DNA from: Typha latifolia
Taxonomy: Eukaryota > Streptophyta > Magnoliopsida > Poales > Typhaceae
DNA length: 64,000 nt
Direction: 5' to 3'
Assembly (NCBI GenBank): GCA_019914945.1
Contig: CM034099.1
Location: 7,254,001-7,318,000, forward strand
Shown: positions 36,501 through 46,353 of the stretch, piece by piece
Layout of the letters: each line of letters begins with the position of its first letter
Numbering within the stretch: position 1 is the first letter of the stretch
Position numbers and translations under genes: made by a program
Notes under the pieces: model-generated
Database searches by the model: none
Seen by the model: the letters and a program-made list of their open reading frames with translations, nothing else
What the model was told of the DNA's origin: nothing

Positions 36501-39264
36501 ATATGTCAAAATAGAGATTTTTTTTTAATAGCTATAGATGATTGGTACCACCCTTCAACATTGTAGGAGATTGTGGTGGTGGTTACCCTTAATATGGAGG
36601 GTGAAAAATTATTATTTGTTTGCATATGGATTTAATGATTTGACTTAACTTAAGCAGGGTTACGTGTCTCTTTATTTAGAGAGGTCGCCATTTTCTCGGG
36701 TCTATTAAATCATTAACAAAAAGGCAGTAATTTTGATTTCAAATCTTTCCACTTCTCTAATCTATTCCTCTCCAAAAGTAGATTGCTTAGAGGGAAAAAG
36801 AACACGAGGATAAAACTAGCCACAGGTCTTCGTCTCTAAATTCTTCAACAAGACTTGCATGTTAAGTTGAGTTTCCCAATGCTTTCGAGTGAACAGTCTT
36901 CTTGGGTGTTGTTCACACATTTGCCATTGCTTTGCTTAAGCATACAAAAAACAGTGGACAGTAATTGAACGGTGTGGAAAATGTGCAAGATTGGTGGAGA
37001 TCTATCTATCTCGATGCACATAAAGGATGCCTGAAACACAGATTCCAACAGAAGTATGTGAACATCCATTCAGTGATTCATGGGTTTATGAGCAGAGTGA
37101 TCTGTTTGGTTTTCTCATTTGGAGGTCTGAAAGTTTTCCGGCTACTAAGAACTTAAAAGTCCAAGCAAAGCCTCCTCCATATCCAAGCTTTAATTTAGCT
37201 CATCAAGCTGTAGTTAAAGTTTTCAAGGTCCCAAATTTGCTTCCTTCATTCACTTTGATGTGTTGGAGATTTGAAGAAGAAGAAAAAGATAAGGAACTGT
37301 TGCTTGGAAGAAATCTACAGCAAAGACTTGCAGCATTCATTTCAGCAGCCAAGTAATACCTTCTATCTTGTACTACTGTATTGAATATGATGATATATGA
37401 TATAGCTCTTTAAAAAGTAATGGCATATTACCCAAGCTTTATGCAATTCTATTGAATTGCATTTGTGATTATTACACTACAACAGTGCACTGGTTAAACC
37501 ATATAACTAGAACTTACTTCTAATGATGTGTTCATAACTTGCAGACTATGAGCACCGGATAAAAGACCGTAGGTCGTAAGTCGAGTTCTAACTTGACTCA
37601 TTTTCAAGCAAAAACAACATTAGGGATGAATCCCTGTGAGTTGTTCAACATACTTCAGATCTAAGTTCATTACAATGTTAAATTTTAGGGAAAAAGTATT
37701 TGGTCAAATTACTCTGATGTAGGAAAAAGAATTGGTTTAGATTTGGGCCATCTCTAAACTTATTCTGAATTTGCAGCTCTACCTAGAAATTATTGAATTA
37801 ATATCGATCCAACGGCGGAATATTTTGGGATCTTATTTCAAATTCCATGCCAGATCTAGTCTAGATCAAGAATTGGAAGAGATCGACCCTTTACCAAAAA
37901 GACCGAGGATGTCAAGAATAGCAATTAATTCTAGAAGGAAATTCATTTGTCATAATATATATAATATGGATGTGCAATGGCCTACCGAAATAACAACAAA
38001 CAACCAAACGGAAGAAAAAGAAAGGAAGAATCAGTCCATACCCAACACAACTGGTCAGTTTGGTATGATTTCAGTCATCATTTGATTTAACTCAGATTTC
38101 TATTTGTTATGTCCTAATAAAAATAACTATTGATGCATTTGAAAAGAAAAGATATCTATGACCAAAAGGCAATAGAGGGATAAGTTTATAATCTACCACC
38201 AGGGTTTGTGTTGAGATGACATTTCAGTAATTTTAGGGAAATGCAGGATTCAATTTAGATATAAATCTAGGACATTTCAGTAAACCAGGATTCTCTCTTG
38301 AACTACAAAATCCATGCAAATTCATGGTCATATGCCCCACTCTAGGTTATCATCTAGCTTGTAGTTGAACAAAGAGAAACTTCATCTGCCTACAGCTTGT
38401 TTCTCGCAAAAAATGCAATCTTGATTTGAGAATCAAATACTACTTGAGCAGTCAGAAGAGAAAATGAAGAAGAAAATCAAGCATACTCCTTAATACGATA
38501 GCGAAGCGATGAGCTTGCCCAAATAATATTGCCGTGTTAATTGATAACATTGACTTCATCAAACAAGAATCATTGCCCAAAATGGGCAGCTGGTGCGCAA
38601 TGAATCACCCCATATAAGAAAGGAGATCCAATATAGTGGCCACTTCATAATTGTGCGTCTCTGTCATATAGACCCACCCACTATAGCTGTTATTTTACAA
38701 AAAGATATGACTAACTCAGCTCTTTACAGTTAATCCTATATAGTCTCAAAGGTTTCGAGTAACTAAATTATCAAGCAAGTAATCCATAATACATAGTACT
38801 CCTTTCATTTGTTAAGTGCAGTTAACCCTTGATCTCTCTGGTTTCAGGTGGTTCCTATTAGCACTAACCATGTTATGATTAGCAGAGTAGGGACCATTCA
38901 TGTTCTGATTTCCATCTTAAAGGCCTTAAAGCAATTTAACAGCATAAAAGGACGGGCACTTTATACCACAAGACTAATGACTAGTGCAGAATCTGATAAT
39001 AAGAACCAAATGACATCACACACAAAGATAGTCCACTAACAGTAAAGAGAACAAATAGCACATGTCCTCAAACACAAGCATAATAAACAAAGAGGTACAC
39101 ACAGATACTGAAATCCAAAGAACACCATAAACCTCCACTCATATCTCCAGAACATGAAGAAAGAAATGTTCGACTCAAAGCCACAACTTATTCTGCAACT
39201 TAGTTATTAGAAAAGCATACCGTGGATGGCAAGACATATTGCATAATATCTCCATCACGTTTTT
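33569..39264. other. Intergenic region between NAC and lectin genes
   Basis: Holds a MITE relative at 34.50-34.95 kb, AT/CT microsatellites near 35.29 kb and GC-rich patches at 35.86-36.03 and 36.18-36.30 kb. The 109-codon open frame at 37027-37356 (+) has protein-like composition but no domain I recognise, and I do not call it a gene. The right end is the lectin 3'UTR. An ATG at 36223 opens a 29-codon frame that meets a good GTAAGA donor, so a small unannotated gene cannot be excluded. Confidence 0.4.
34504..34947. mobile_element. Older copy of the Mutator-like MITE family
   Basis: The left end GAGTTTTTGACCAAACTAGC is identical to the inverted right terminus of the 14.3-kb element. The interior shares a GATCAG...CATTTT..TTA theme with that element. 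The right end (AAAAAAACTC at 34938-34947) is a decayed inverse. I could not find matching 9-bp flanks, so the copy is old or its end is rearranged. Confidence 0.6.
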
Positions 39265-40975
39265 TCCTGCATGCCAAGATGTACGTAAAAGTTCAGATGT
39301 TGGAAAAGCCAGCTGAGATTTTCAAGACCTACTATAAGAAATTACATCAATTCTATACAGCATTATAAAACCTAGAGTCAATTCATAGTTGTGCATGAAG
39401 AAGATGATGCATTGCCAAGAACTTACAGTACGGAGCAATCTTCCAGCGCTGGTTGTCTCCTTCGCACCATTCCCAGAGCACAAGGGTTGTTCCATCACGG
39501 ACACCGCCGTGGTCCTTATCCCCATGAAACGCGTCAAAATTCAAGTAAATGTTGTTAACCATCCTAATGCAACGGAATCCAGCGCCCACATCCCTGCTCT
39601 CTGTCCACAAGATCGACTCATCCAGACGATGTGGATCGTAGGGAGTAAGACGAACCTAACACCAACCAACAGTAGAATACAGATTAGAATAAAGAATAGT
39701 GAAGCCGTGAGGCATGCAGAGATGATCGTAATTAACAATTGACATAGAACAGAAAAGGATTGAAATGAAGAGCGATGTTAGAAGAAGGAAACAGAATAAA
39801 AGAATTTGTAGTTACTGGATGGGATTGGCCAAGCGAATGCTTCAGAGCTTCCTCAGTCACTTTGTTAACCAGAGCAAAGGCTGGGTAACCCTCTTCATCC
39901 TTCACCTTAGTGCTGTACTTCATGTCCTTGATCCAGTGCTACAATCGGACAGAGAAGCGAAACAATCAAAATCGAAGTAATTTTCTAGAAACCCAGATGA
40001 AACAAAAAGATTTGGTGCAAAAATAGTTGCCAGCATGACAAACTACAAGGAATCCAAATACTGGAGTGACAAAATCCTAATTTGACACAAACTCTAACAA
40101 ACCAGATGTAACAAGATCGAATTTTGATGTAAAACAAGTTCTCTCTAGGTACTTCCATTTCCATCAAAATTCAAATGGAATAAAAAGCCTCAGATATCCA
40201 AAGACCCAGATGAAAAGGCACAATTTTGACACAAACCCAATATTCTCCATGCAATTTTGTTAAAACCCAACATAAGAAACACGCCTCAGATCCTTGCCTG
40301 GTACTCGTCATCCCGATCCGTCGGGGCAAGAACAACGACCCCATCCCGAATTGTTACGCTGTAGTCCTCGTTTGCCTTGCAAAAGATCCTGACGGTGGGC
40401 TGCCGCTCCGGCTCGCCGCCTCCGCCGTATCCCTCGTGGGCCACGTGCTCGACGGCTGAGGTGTTGGGCGGGTAGGACGGGCGCGGGCGCCCGTAGGCGT
40501 AGTCGCCGCCACCGCCGTATGCCTCCTGGGTCACGTGCTCAACGGCTGAGGAGTTGGGGGGGTAGGACGGGCGCCCGTAGGAGTAGTCACCACCACCCCC
40601 GTATCCCTCGTGGCTCACGTGCTCGACGCCCGAGGACTGGTGGGGGTAGGATGGGCGCGGGCGCCCGTAGTTGTAGTCACCACCGCCGCCGTATCCCTCG
40701 TGGCTCACGTGCTCGATGCCCGAGGACTGGTTGGGGTAGGACGGGCGCCCGTAGTTGTAGTCACTACCACCGCCGTATCCCTCGTGGCTTACGTGCTCGA
40801 CGCCTGAGGAGTGGTGGGGGTAGGAAGGGCGACCGTAGTTGGAGTCATCGCCACCGATGTAGGCTTCAGGAGGAGGAGGAGGTGGTGGGCGGTAGCGCTC
40901 TTGTTCCTCGTCGTCGTCGCGGCGGTGGTGATGGCCATGGCCATGGCCGTGGTCGTGGCGGTGGGGGAAATCCAT
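39265..40975 (-). CDS. Euonymus-type lectin (EULS3-like), ricin-B-like fold
   Basis: Coding exons on the minus strand are 40975-40298, 39938-39816 and 39655-39427, plus two bases of a fourth exon (39266-39265), giving 343 residues. The N-terminal arm starts with a His/Gly/Asp-rich stretch and proline run. Five tandem units of 28-30 residues follow (YGRPSYP..SS.VEHVSHEGYGGGGDY). The EUL domain spans about 195-343 and has VRIFCKANEDYS, DDEYQHWIKDMKYSTKVKDE, FALVNKVTEEALKHSLG, WTESRDVGAGFRCIRMVNN and the QxW-type end WEWCEGDNQRWKIAPY. EULS3 lectins are nucleocytoplasmic carbohydrate-binding proteins, known to respond to ABA, salt and pathogens. Intron 1 has a GC donor (CAG/GCAAGG). The last intron splits the TGA stop as T/GA, assuming the strong GTAAGT donor at 39426 and the GCAG acceptor at 39267. 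If unspliced, 14-16 extra residues would follow. Confidence 0.88.
40400..40850 (-). repeat. In-frame minisatellite in the lectin N-terminal arm
   Basis: Five tandem 84- or 90-bp units encode 28- or 30-residue repeats with core VEHVSHEGYGGG. The 90-bp units carry an extra Arg-Pro. Unit length is always a multiple of three, so the frame is kept while the copy number can vary. Confidence 0.9.
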
Positions 40976-41031
40976 GGCGGATCTCGGGTCTTAAAAGGTG
41001 GAGACGTGGCTTGCTTGCAGTGGATTTTGTA

Positions 41032-41042
41032 CTATTTTATAG
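41032..41042 (-). promoter_or_regulatory. TATA box of the EULS3-like lectin gene
   Basis: The minus strand reads CTATAAAATAG about 60 bp upstream of the ATG at 40975, giving a predicted leader of roughly 30 nt. Confidence 0.6.
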
Positions 41043-41529
41043 CAGTGGAATGGGCTTTAGGTTTCAGCCCACAAGAAAAGAGGCCTGCCTCTATATATAA
41101 AGTGTATACCGCTCAACATTCAATCCAAATTTGATTTAAGCTGGATTTAAACTTAGTATAATTCAATCTTGATTCAAGTTTGATTAAGGTTTAAATTTGC
41201 TTATCAACAAGTTTGAAATAGGCCCTTCACAATTGAAGCATTCAATGATAGTATGAACCCTCAAAAGAGAAGAGAAATTAAGTAATAGATTCATAACAAG
41301 CATCAAATTACAAATAACAGATTCTGAAGACTCCACAGTTCCATCACAATTCACCACTCGTAAGACACAATTTGCTCGGCAAATGATGACCAACGTAAAG
41401 CTCCATCTCACATTCAACCTGCAATCACAAGATGCGAAATTTAACCCCCCAAAAAGCCGAAATAACTTTGCTAGATAGCAGGAGGTTTTGATTTTGAACA
41501 TAATTTAATATAATATAAACGATATCAGC

Positions 41530-42281
41530 TTAAGCTTTTAGAGAAATTCTACCGTAAGGAAGTATCTTCCAACGCTGATTGTCTCCTTTGCGCCACTCCC
41601 AAAGCACAACGGTTGTGCCGTCGTGCACACCACCGTGGTCCTTGTCACCGTGAAAGGCGTCGAAGTTCAAGTAAATATTGTTCACCATTCGGATGCAGCG
41701 GAATCCGGCGCCGACTTCCCTGCTCTCCGTCCAGAGCACAGACTCGTCCATGTAGTCTGGGTTATATGGAACCAGACGAACCTAGCACAAAAAGTTAAGA
41801 AGAGATATCAAAGCCCAATCTAGCCACATTGGGTTCATCTTTCACTCTAGTACTATATTTCATGTCCTTGATCCAATGCTAAAAGAGAGAGAGAGAGAAA
41901 AAAAAGAGAAGGGAAATTGAAATCAAGTCAATGAGAAGAGTAGATTTGTTCACATGCATATATATAGGATGAGAGAAAAAAAAAGTTAATTTTTAAGGTA
42001 ATACCTTAATCCAAGATTTATTCTAAAAACTAAATTGATTAGAGAAGGGTGATTTTTATACTATCAGATACTCGCCTGGTAATCATCGTTGGGATTATTC
42101 GGTGCAAGGACAACGTACTCATCCCTAACGGCAAGGCTATAGTTGTCGTTCGCCTTGCAAAAGATCCTCACCGTCGGTTGCGGCGGCAGCGACCCTCCTC
42201 CGCCGTAGCCAGGACTATTGTATCCATAACTTGGTGGATAGGCAGGTGGGTTAAAGCCTTGGCCAGGACTATTGTATCCAT
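41530..42281 (-). pseudogene. Decayed tandem EULS3-like lectin paralogue
   Basis: Three blocks match the neighbouring lectin. Block 1 (about 42280-42076) encodes repeated YGYNSPG, then PPQPTVRIFCKANDNYSL and NPNDDYQ. Block 2 (41878-41834) encodes HWIKDMKYSTRVKDE. Block 3 (41781-41554) encodes VRLVPYNPDYMDESVLWTES through GDNQRWKILPY. Two defects are visible. The only ATG downstream of the TATA box (42281) is out of frame with the lectin reading frame, which has an upstream TGA and no in-frame Met in block 1. Block 2 stops matching after KDE, so about 26 residues (the PAFALVNK..KHS segment) are missing, and the frame meets TAA. The promoter TATA and the GC splice donor (CAG/GCGAGT, 42076/42075) are retained. 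It may still be transcribed. An unusual alternative structure is possible but less likely. Confidence 0.75.
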
Positions 42282-42327
42282 TGGTCTCTCAATTCTCTTG
42301 TGAGTTTGAGAGAGATCAAATAGTGGG

Positions 42328-42337
42328 ATTTATATAG
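42328..42337 (-). promoter_or_regulatory. TATA box of the lectin paralogue
   Basis: The minus strand reads CTATATAAAT about 47 bp upstream of the first ATG of the decayed lectin copy. It implies that the core promoter survives. Confidence 0.55.
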
Positions 42338-42574
42338 AGTTTGGGGAGTTACAGTCCCAGTCTGTATATGAAACTTTGGTTACTTGTAATTAATTGATTA
42401 TATATATTAAGTGAATTAGCTGTAACTTGTAACTTTAGTTTGACTACCAACTATGACTTGACACTCTACACTCAATTACAAGCTTTCCGACTGTCCATGC
42501 GTTACAGAGTAGTAGCCATGAAAGTAGAGCAATTGATTGGAATATACTAATGGCTAAAATTACTTTTATGGTCT

Positions 42575-42755
42575 ATGGTTAAATTTTTATTCAATTTAAC
42601 ATAATCCATCCAAATTATTAAAATATTTATTTATATTAAATATAACAAATAAAAAAAATGTATTAGAATCACCCTTCTAATTTGTCTAATAACTATAAAT
42701 AAGTATTTTAGTAATTTGAACATAGCTATGTTGAGTTAGAAGAAATATCTATCCA
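42575..42755. mobile_element. Small inverted-repeat element (MITE-like)
   Basis: Imperfect inverted repeats of about 50 bp flank a ~75-bp AT-rich centre. Left-arm landmarks are TTCAATTTAACATA and CAAATTATTAAAATA. On the opposite strand the right arm reads TTCTAACTCAACATA and CAAATTACTAAAATA in the same order. There is no coding capacity, and I could not define target duplications. It lies just upstream of the lectin relic promoter. Confidence 0.55.
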
Positions 42756-42789
42756 TCTCACTTTATATATTTTTTTCACGAGGAATATG

Positions 42790-43350
42790 AGCATAGACTT
42801 ACAATAAACATTCTTCTACATCATGTCAATCTACTACCTTTGTGCCAAATCTATTAACAGGTAGATTGATGTAGCCACGGCCCAGAATGATTCTATTAAT
42901 TTTTCCACTCCACCGCTCCATTTTGTTACACAGTAAAATTTAAGTTGTATGTTCTTTATAAATTCTTGAATTGTTACATAGCATAAAGAACTCTTTTGGA
43001 AGTAAGTAAATTCACCTCCATGATCAATGCATGAAGTTTGAAAAAATAACCACTTTGTTTCATAATATATGCTTTGAACTGCAAACAATATTTCATAGCT
43101 TTATATTTATGTTTAAGAAAATATACCCATGTCCCTTGTGTGGTCATCAATGAACAGTATCAATAAGTTTTTTTGTAGCAAGTGACGAAGGGATCACATA
43201 TATATGTCATCATGTATTAACACTACTGGTTCTTTTGCTCTGCGGTGCTTTCCATAGACGCAAACTTAATTTACACAGTTTTTCAATATTAGATATTATA
43301 GCCTATAGGTAAACCATTTACTATGTCATTCTTATTCAGAACTTCAATCC
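42790..43350 (-). mobile_element. Degenerate Ty1/copia integrase fragment
   Basis: The minus strand, read in shifting frames, shows the copia integrase order. TTQGTWVYFL corresponds to the usual DDYTRKTWVYFL. FKAYIMKQSG corresponds to F..VE.QSG, and DHGGEFTYFQ to the D.GGEF motif with its catalytic acidic residue. SFWAVATSIYLL corresponds to FWAEAV.TA.YLLNR. Stops and frameshifts make it non-functional. No gag or reverse transcriptase is seen nearby. The alignment is from memory of the family consensus. Confidence 0.7.
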
Positions 43351-43985
43351 ACCAAAATTGAGATGACCATATCTCTATGTCATAACCACGAATCACAACC
43401 AGATCTGAACGTTAAATGCATTCATAGTGAGCTCAAAGAGATTTAGAGGGAACATCCTATTTTCAGTCATACTTACTGAAAGTACTGGTTGTTAATTTTT
43501 TTTTTTCTTTCTCATCATAAATCATTCATTTATTTTTTGCAGAAAATTGCATATAGGTATTTCTTTATCAATGATAAGATTTCATGCAATTCACTAGAGC
43601 TGCAGACTATTGTTTTGGATTTGGATTTGGATCACATCCATGTAAGCTATATCAAACTACATAAGAATAAAGAGTAGTTATGCCAGTGAGAAACCAGACC
43701 AGAAGTTGTCCATTAAGTAGCCATTTGGTTAATTTATTAAAAGATACATGCATAAACTATATATATGTTTTTGTTAGGGACTTACTGTTGTGCAAAAGTC
43801 CCAAATGGGTGAAGGAAGCGGAAGCAAGACCTTCACCCCAAATATCTTCCAATGGAAGTATAGAAAGAACATCCAATGCAAAGCATACAAATACTCTAAT
43901 AAGGATGTTAATGGTGTTAGAAAAGCCCTAAGCAAGTTCTAATCACGGATTAACACCCTAAAATATGTAAGCACCAACAAAGCCA
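43351..43985. other. Spacer between copia relic and palindrome array
   Basis: AT-rich sequence without a supported gene. It may be degraded retroelement sequence linking the integrase fragment to the LTR-like segment on its right. Confidence 0.35.
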
Positions 43986-44560
43986 ATAATGGAGACAATA
44001 GAGAGAGAGAGAGACAAGATTTACGTGGTTCGGCGACGTGCCTACATCCATGGGCGGAGCAATCTTCTTTAATATGCAAATCCCTCACTTATAAAGAGTT
44101 TAATAACTCTAATCACTCTCAATACAATGGTGGCTCAACCCTCATAAATGTTTTTCCAACCACCAAGCCCTAAAACCTCACTTTAGTATTTATAGTCAGG
44201 TTCAGAAAAGGGGGTTTTCAGGGTCGCGTTCGAACGCCATTGGGGCGCGTTCGAACGCACCCAATGATAATACAGCAAAACTGAAGGGGCGTTCGAACGC
44301 GGGAGGGGCCCGTTCGAACGCCTGCAGAACTGGTTGCTCTCGGGTTGGCTCGCGTTCGAACGCGGCTGGGGCCGTTCGAACGCCTGCTTCTCAGACTGCT
44401 CTCTGTCTGAGCCCGCGTTCGAACGCCCTCAAGGCCCGTTCGAACGCGCGGCACAGAAAAGTTGAACATTGCTGAATTTTTGCTGAAAATTGAATTTGAG
44501 CCAATTTTTAACACTTACAGCATGGCACACAGGCCATTGCACTATCATGTCCAATTAGTT
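43986..44560. mobile_element. LTR-like segment carrying a phased palindrome array
   Basis: Contains (GA)n followed by TTTACGTGGTTCGGCGACGT, a phrase I associate with plant copia LTRs. A CTTATAAAGAG TATA-like motif lies near 44089. From 44227 it carries the palindromic array. It sits on the 5' side of the minus-strand copia integrase relic, where a 5' LTR would be expected. LTR termini, a primer-binding site and target duplications were not identified, so the LTR call is inference. Confidence 0.45.
44227..44446. repeat. Eight CGTTCGAACG palindromes, 63-bp period with 21-bp pairs
   Basis: Exact copies of CGTTCGAACG start at 44227, 44248, 44290, 44311, 44353, 44373, 44416 and 44437. First members of the pairs are exactly 63 bp apart three times. 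Partners lie 21, 21, 20 and 21 bp downstream. The sequence between palindromes is diverged in every unit, while the palindromes are perfect. Confidence 0.95.
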
Positions 44561-45105
44561 AATTTATATATTGTATCCTCGTTATCATGATGCTACAAAT
44601 TAAGGAGCCTTCTTTGGTATCTAAAACATGCCAAGTTAAACTATTAATTTTACTTTAAATCTTGTGAATAAAAAAAAATTTGAACAGTTTTTGATTGTGA
44701 AAGTGGCTTCAAATATTTATCTTAAAGCTTGTAGTCTAGCAGGTTATAGCGATATAAGATTGAGGATGTCAATTGGAGGAATCAACTCTAGACAAGTGAT
44801 GGATATATGATTAATTATGACTCGATAATCAATATCACTTTCATCCCCTCTAATACAAACAAACTAAAAATGAAAAAGTTGAACAGATATCCTGAATTAC
44901 TGGAGTATATCCCAGTCGTGTTCACCAACTCTATCTATTATTTGAAGCAAAAGTGGCCACATAACTTCTCAAGAAAGGAGAGAGAGAGAGAAGAGAAATT
45001 GTTCATGGCCCATCTCATAATTAAGCAAATGAACTTGTGCGTGTATTCTTTCCCAATAAATATTTTCCTTTTTTTCTTTACCTTTCTACAAGTCTAATTT
45101 CTAAA
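44561..45105. other. Spacer right of the palindrome array
   Basis: AT-rich, with a short (GA) run near 44980. The 96-codon open frame at 44807-45097 has no recognised domain. The end is probably 3'UTR of the NAC gene. Confidence 0.4.
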
Positions 45106-46062
45106 TCAGTTTATTCCGAAGTTAGAATTCAGTAGTAACTGCTGAATCTGACTGGAGAAAGATTGGTTAAGCAAACTGTGTTGAAAACCATCCAAGCTCT
45201 GATGATCAGTGCAAGAACCATTCTGCCTCTTGGGAGGAGGATGTAATAAGCCATTCATCTCCTCTTCCACCAAGCGACTCTCAGCATGATCTCTCTGGCG
45301 TTTTATAGACATGTGATCAGCTACTGCAGCAAAAGAGCACTCTTCTTGTTTCACCTGCTGCACTGAGTTGCTATTGCTGCCGTTACTGATCATCATCAGT
45401 TGATTCAAACTTGGATGAGCAAAAGATGATCCATCTCCATCTCCATCTCCATTTCCATGTCCTGGCAATTCTGGTAGATTATCAAGTACTAAATTTGGCA
45501 GCAGCGAGTAGTCGAGAAACTCAGAGATCGGCGAAGATTTACGCCCTTCCGAGGACAAGTCATCGTCGACATCTTCATCCTGATGGCTACTCTTCTTGTA
45601 GATTCTGCAGAGGACCCAATCATCCAACTGCATGAAAGCAAACGCATCGATCATTGCCGGTAAACGTCATAACAAAGTCCTACTAAAGAAACAAGTAATG
45701 TTTCTCAGACAGCGATTAATTAATTTGCTTACCCTCATAGAGGAGGAGTCTCTAAATGTCACGGGCTTGTACGTATTTCTTGCTTGAGGATTAGCAAGTC
45801 TATACTCATGCATGATCCAGTTAGTCTTCTTCCCCTTTGGTGGCCTCCCCTTGTAGAACACTAAGGCCTTCTTAACTCCAATGTTCTCATTCCCTCTGCT
45901 CTCATAGATCGGCTTATCGGTCCCCGTCGCCTTCCAGTACCCGGACGCCGCCGCCCGGTTCGGCCGGACTCCGTTAGGGTATTTTCGATCCCTAGGGCTA
46001 AAGAAGTACCACTCTCTATCGCCAAACGTCGCTTTGGCTGAGAAAAAAAAAATAATTAAAAA

Positions 46063-46117
<55 letters not shown>

Positions 46118-46353
46118 AACATCATAAGTCACCAAACAACCATTTAAAATCTCAATATATGTAGTTGTACGTAAGAGCAGACATGATACTAACCAGGGAG
46201 GTCCCATGGATCATGCTTGTAGATGTCAACCTCGGCGATGACGGCAACCAAGCAGGGTTTTGAAGCCGCCTGGTTCCTAAGGTAGTGGAGGATGAGCTCC
46301 TCGTCGGTCGGGTGGAATCTAAAGCCCGGAGGAAGTGACGGGGGACTTGACAT
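45106..46353 (-). CDS. NAC transcription factor (NAP/NAC029-like)
   Basis: Three exons on the minus strand, 46353-46194, 46037-45733 and 45627-45106, encode 328 residues. The ATG at 46353 gives the family-typical [15 protein letters not shown] start; the upstream open extension is leader sequence. NAC subdomains: [38 protein letters not shown] and [33 protein letters not shown] and [29 protein letters not shown] ... [13 protein letters not shown]. The GTDKPI and CRIYKK signatures place it with the NAP/ATAF side of the family, unlike the GKDKEI-type NAC 12 kb to its left. NAP members promote leaf senescence and ABA responses. The C-terminus is Ser/Asp/Gly-rich with a GDGDGDG run. Intron 1 contains a long (AT)n run next to poly-A. 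The product is nuclear and DNA-binding. Confidence 0.93.
46069..46115. repeat. (AT)n microsatellite in NAC intron 1
   Basis: About 22 AT units next to an A-rich tract, on the acceptor side of intron 1. On the coding strand this places an A/T-only stretch just upstream of the TTTTTTTCTCAG acceptor. Confidence 0.95.

Noticed and set aside
37027..37356. 109-codon plus-strand frame
   Set aside because: Protein-like but unrecognised; kept only as part of a low-confidence finding, not called as a gene.
40519..41100. 193-codon plus-strand frame rich in Arg/Gly/Ser
   Set aside because: It is the antisense shadow of the lectin N-terminal repeat exon.
44218..44514. 98-codon minus-strand frame with repeated Val-Arg-Thr
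   Set aside because: The repeats follow from the 63-bp palindrome array; nothing suggests a real protein.
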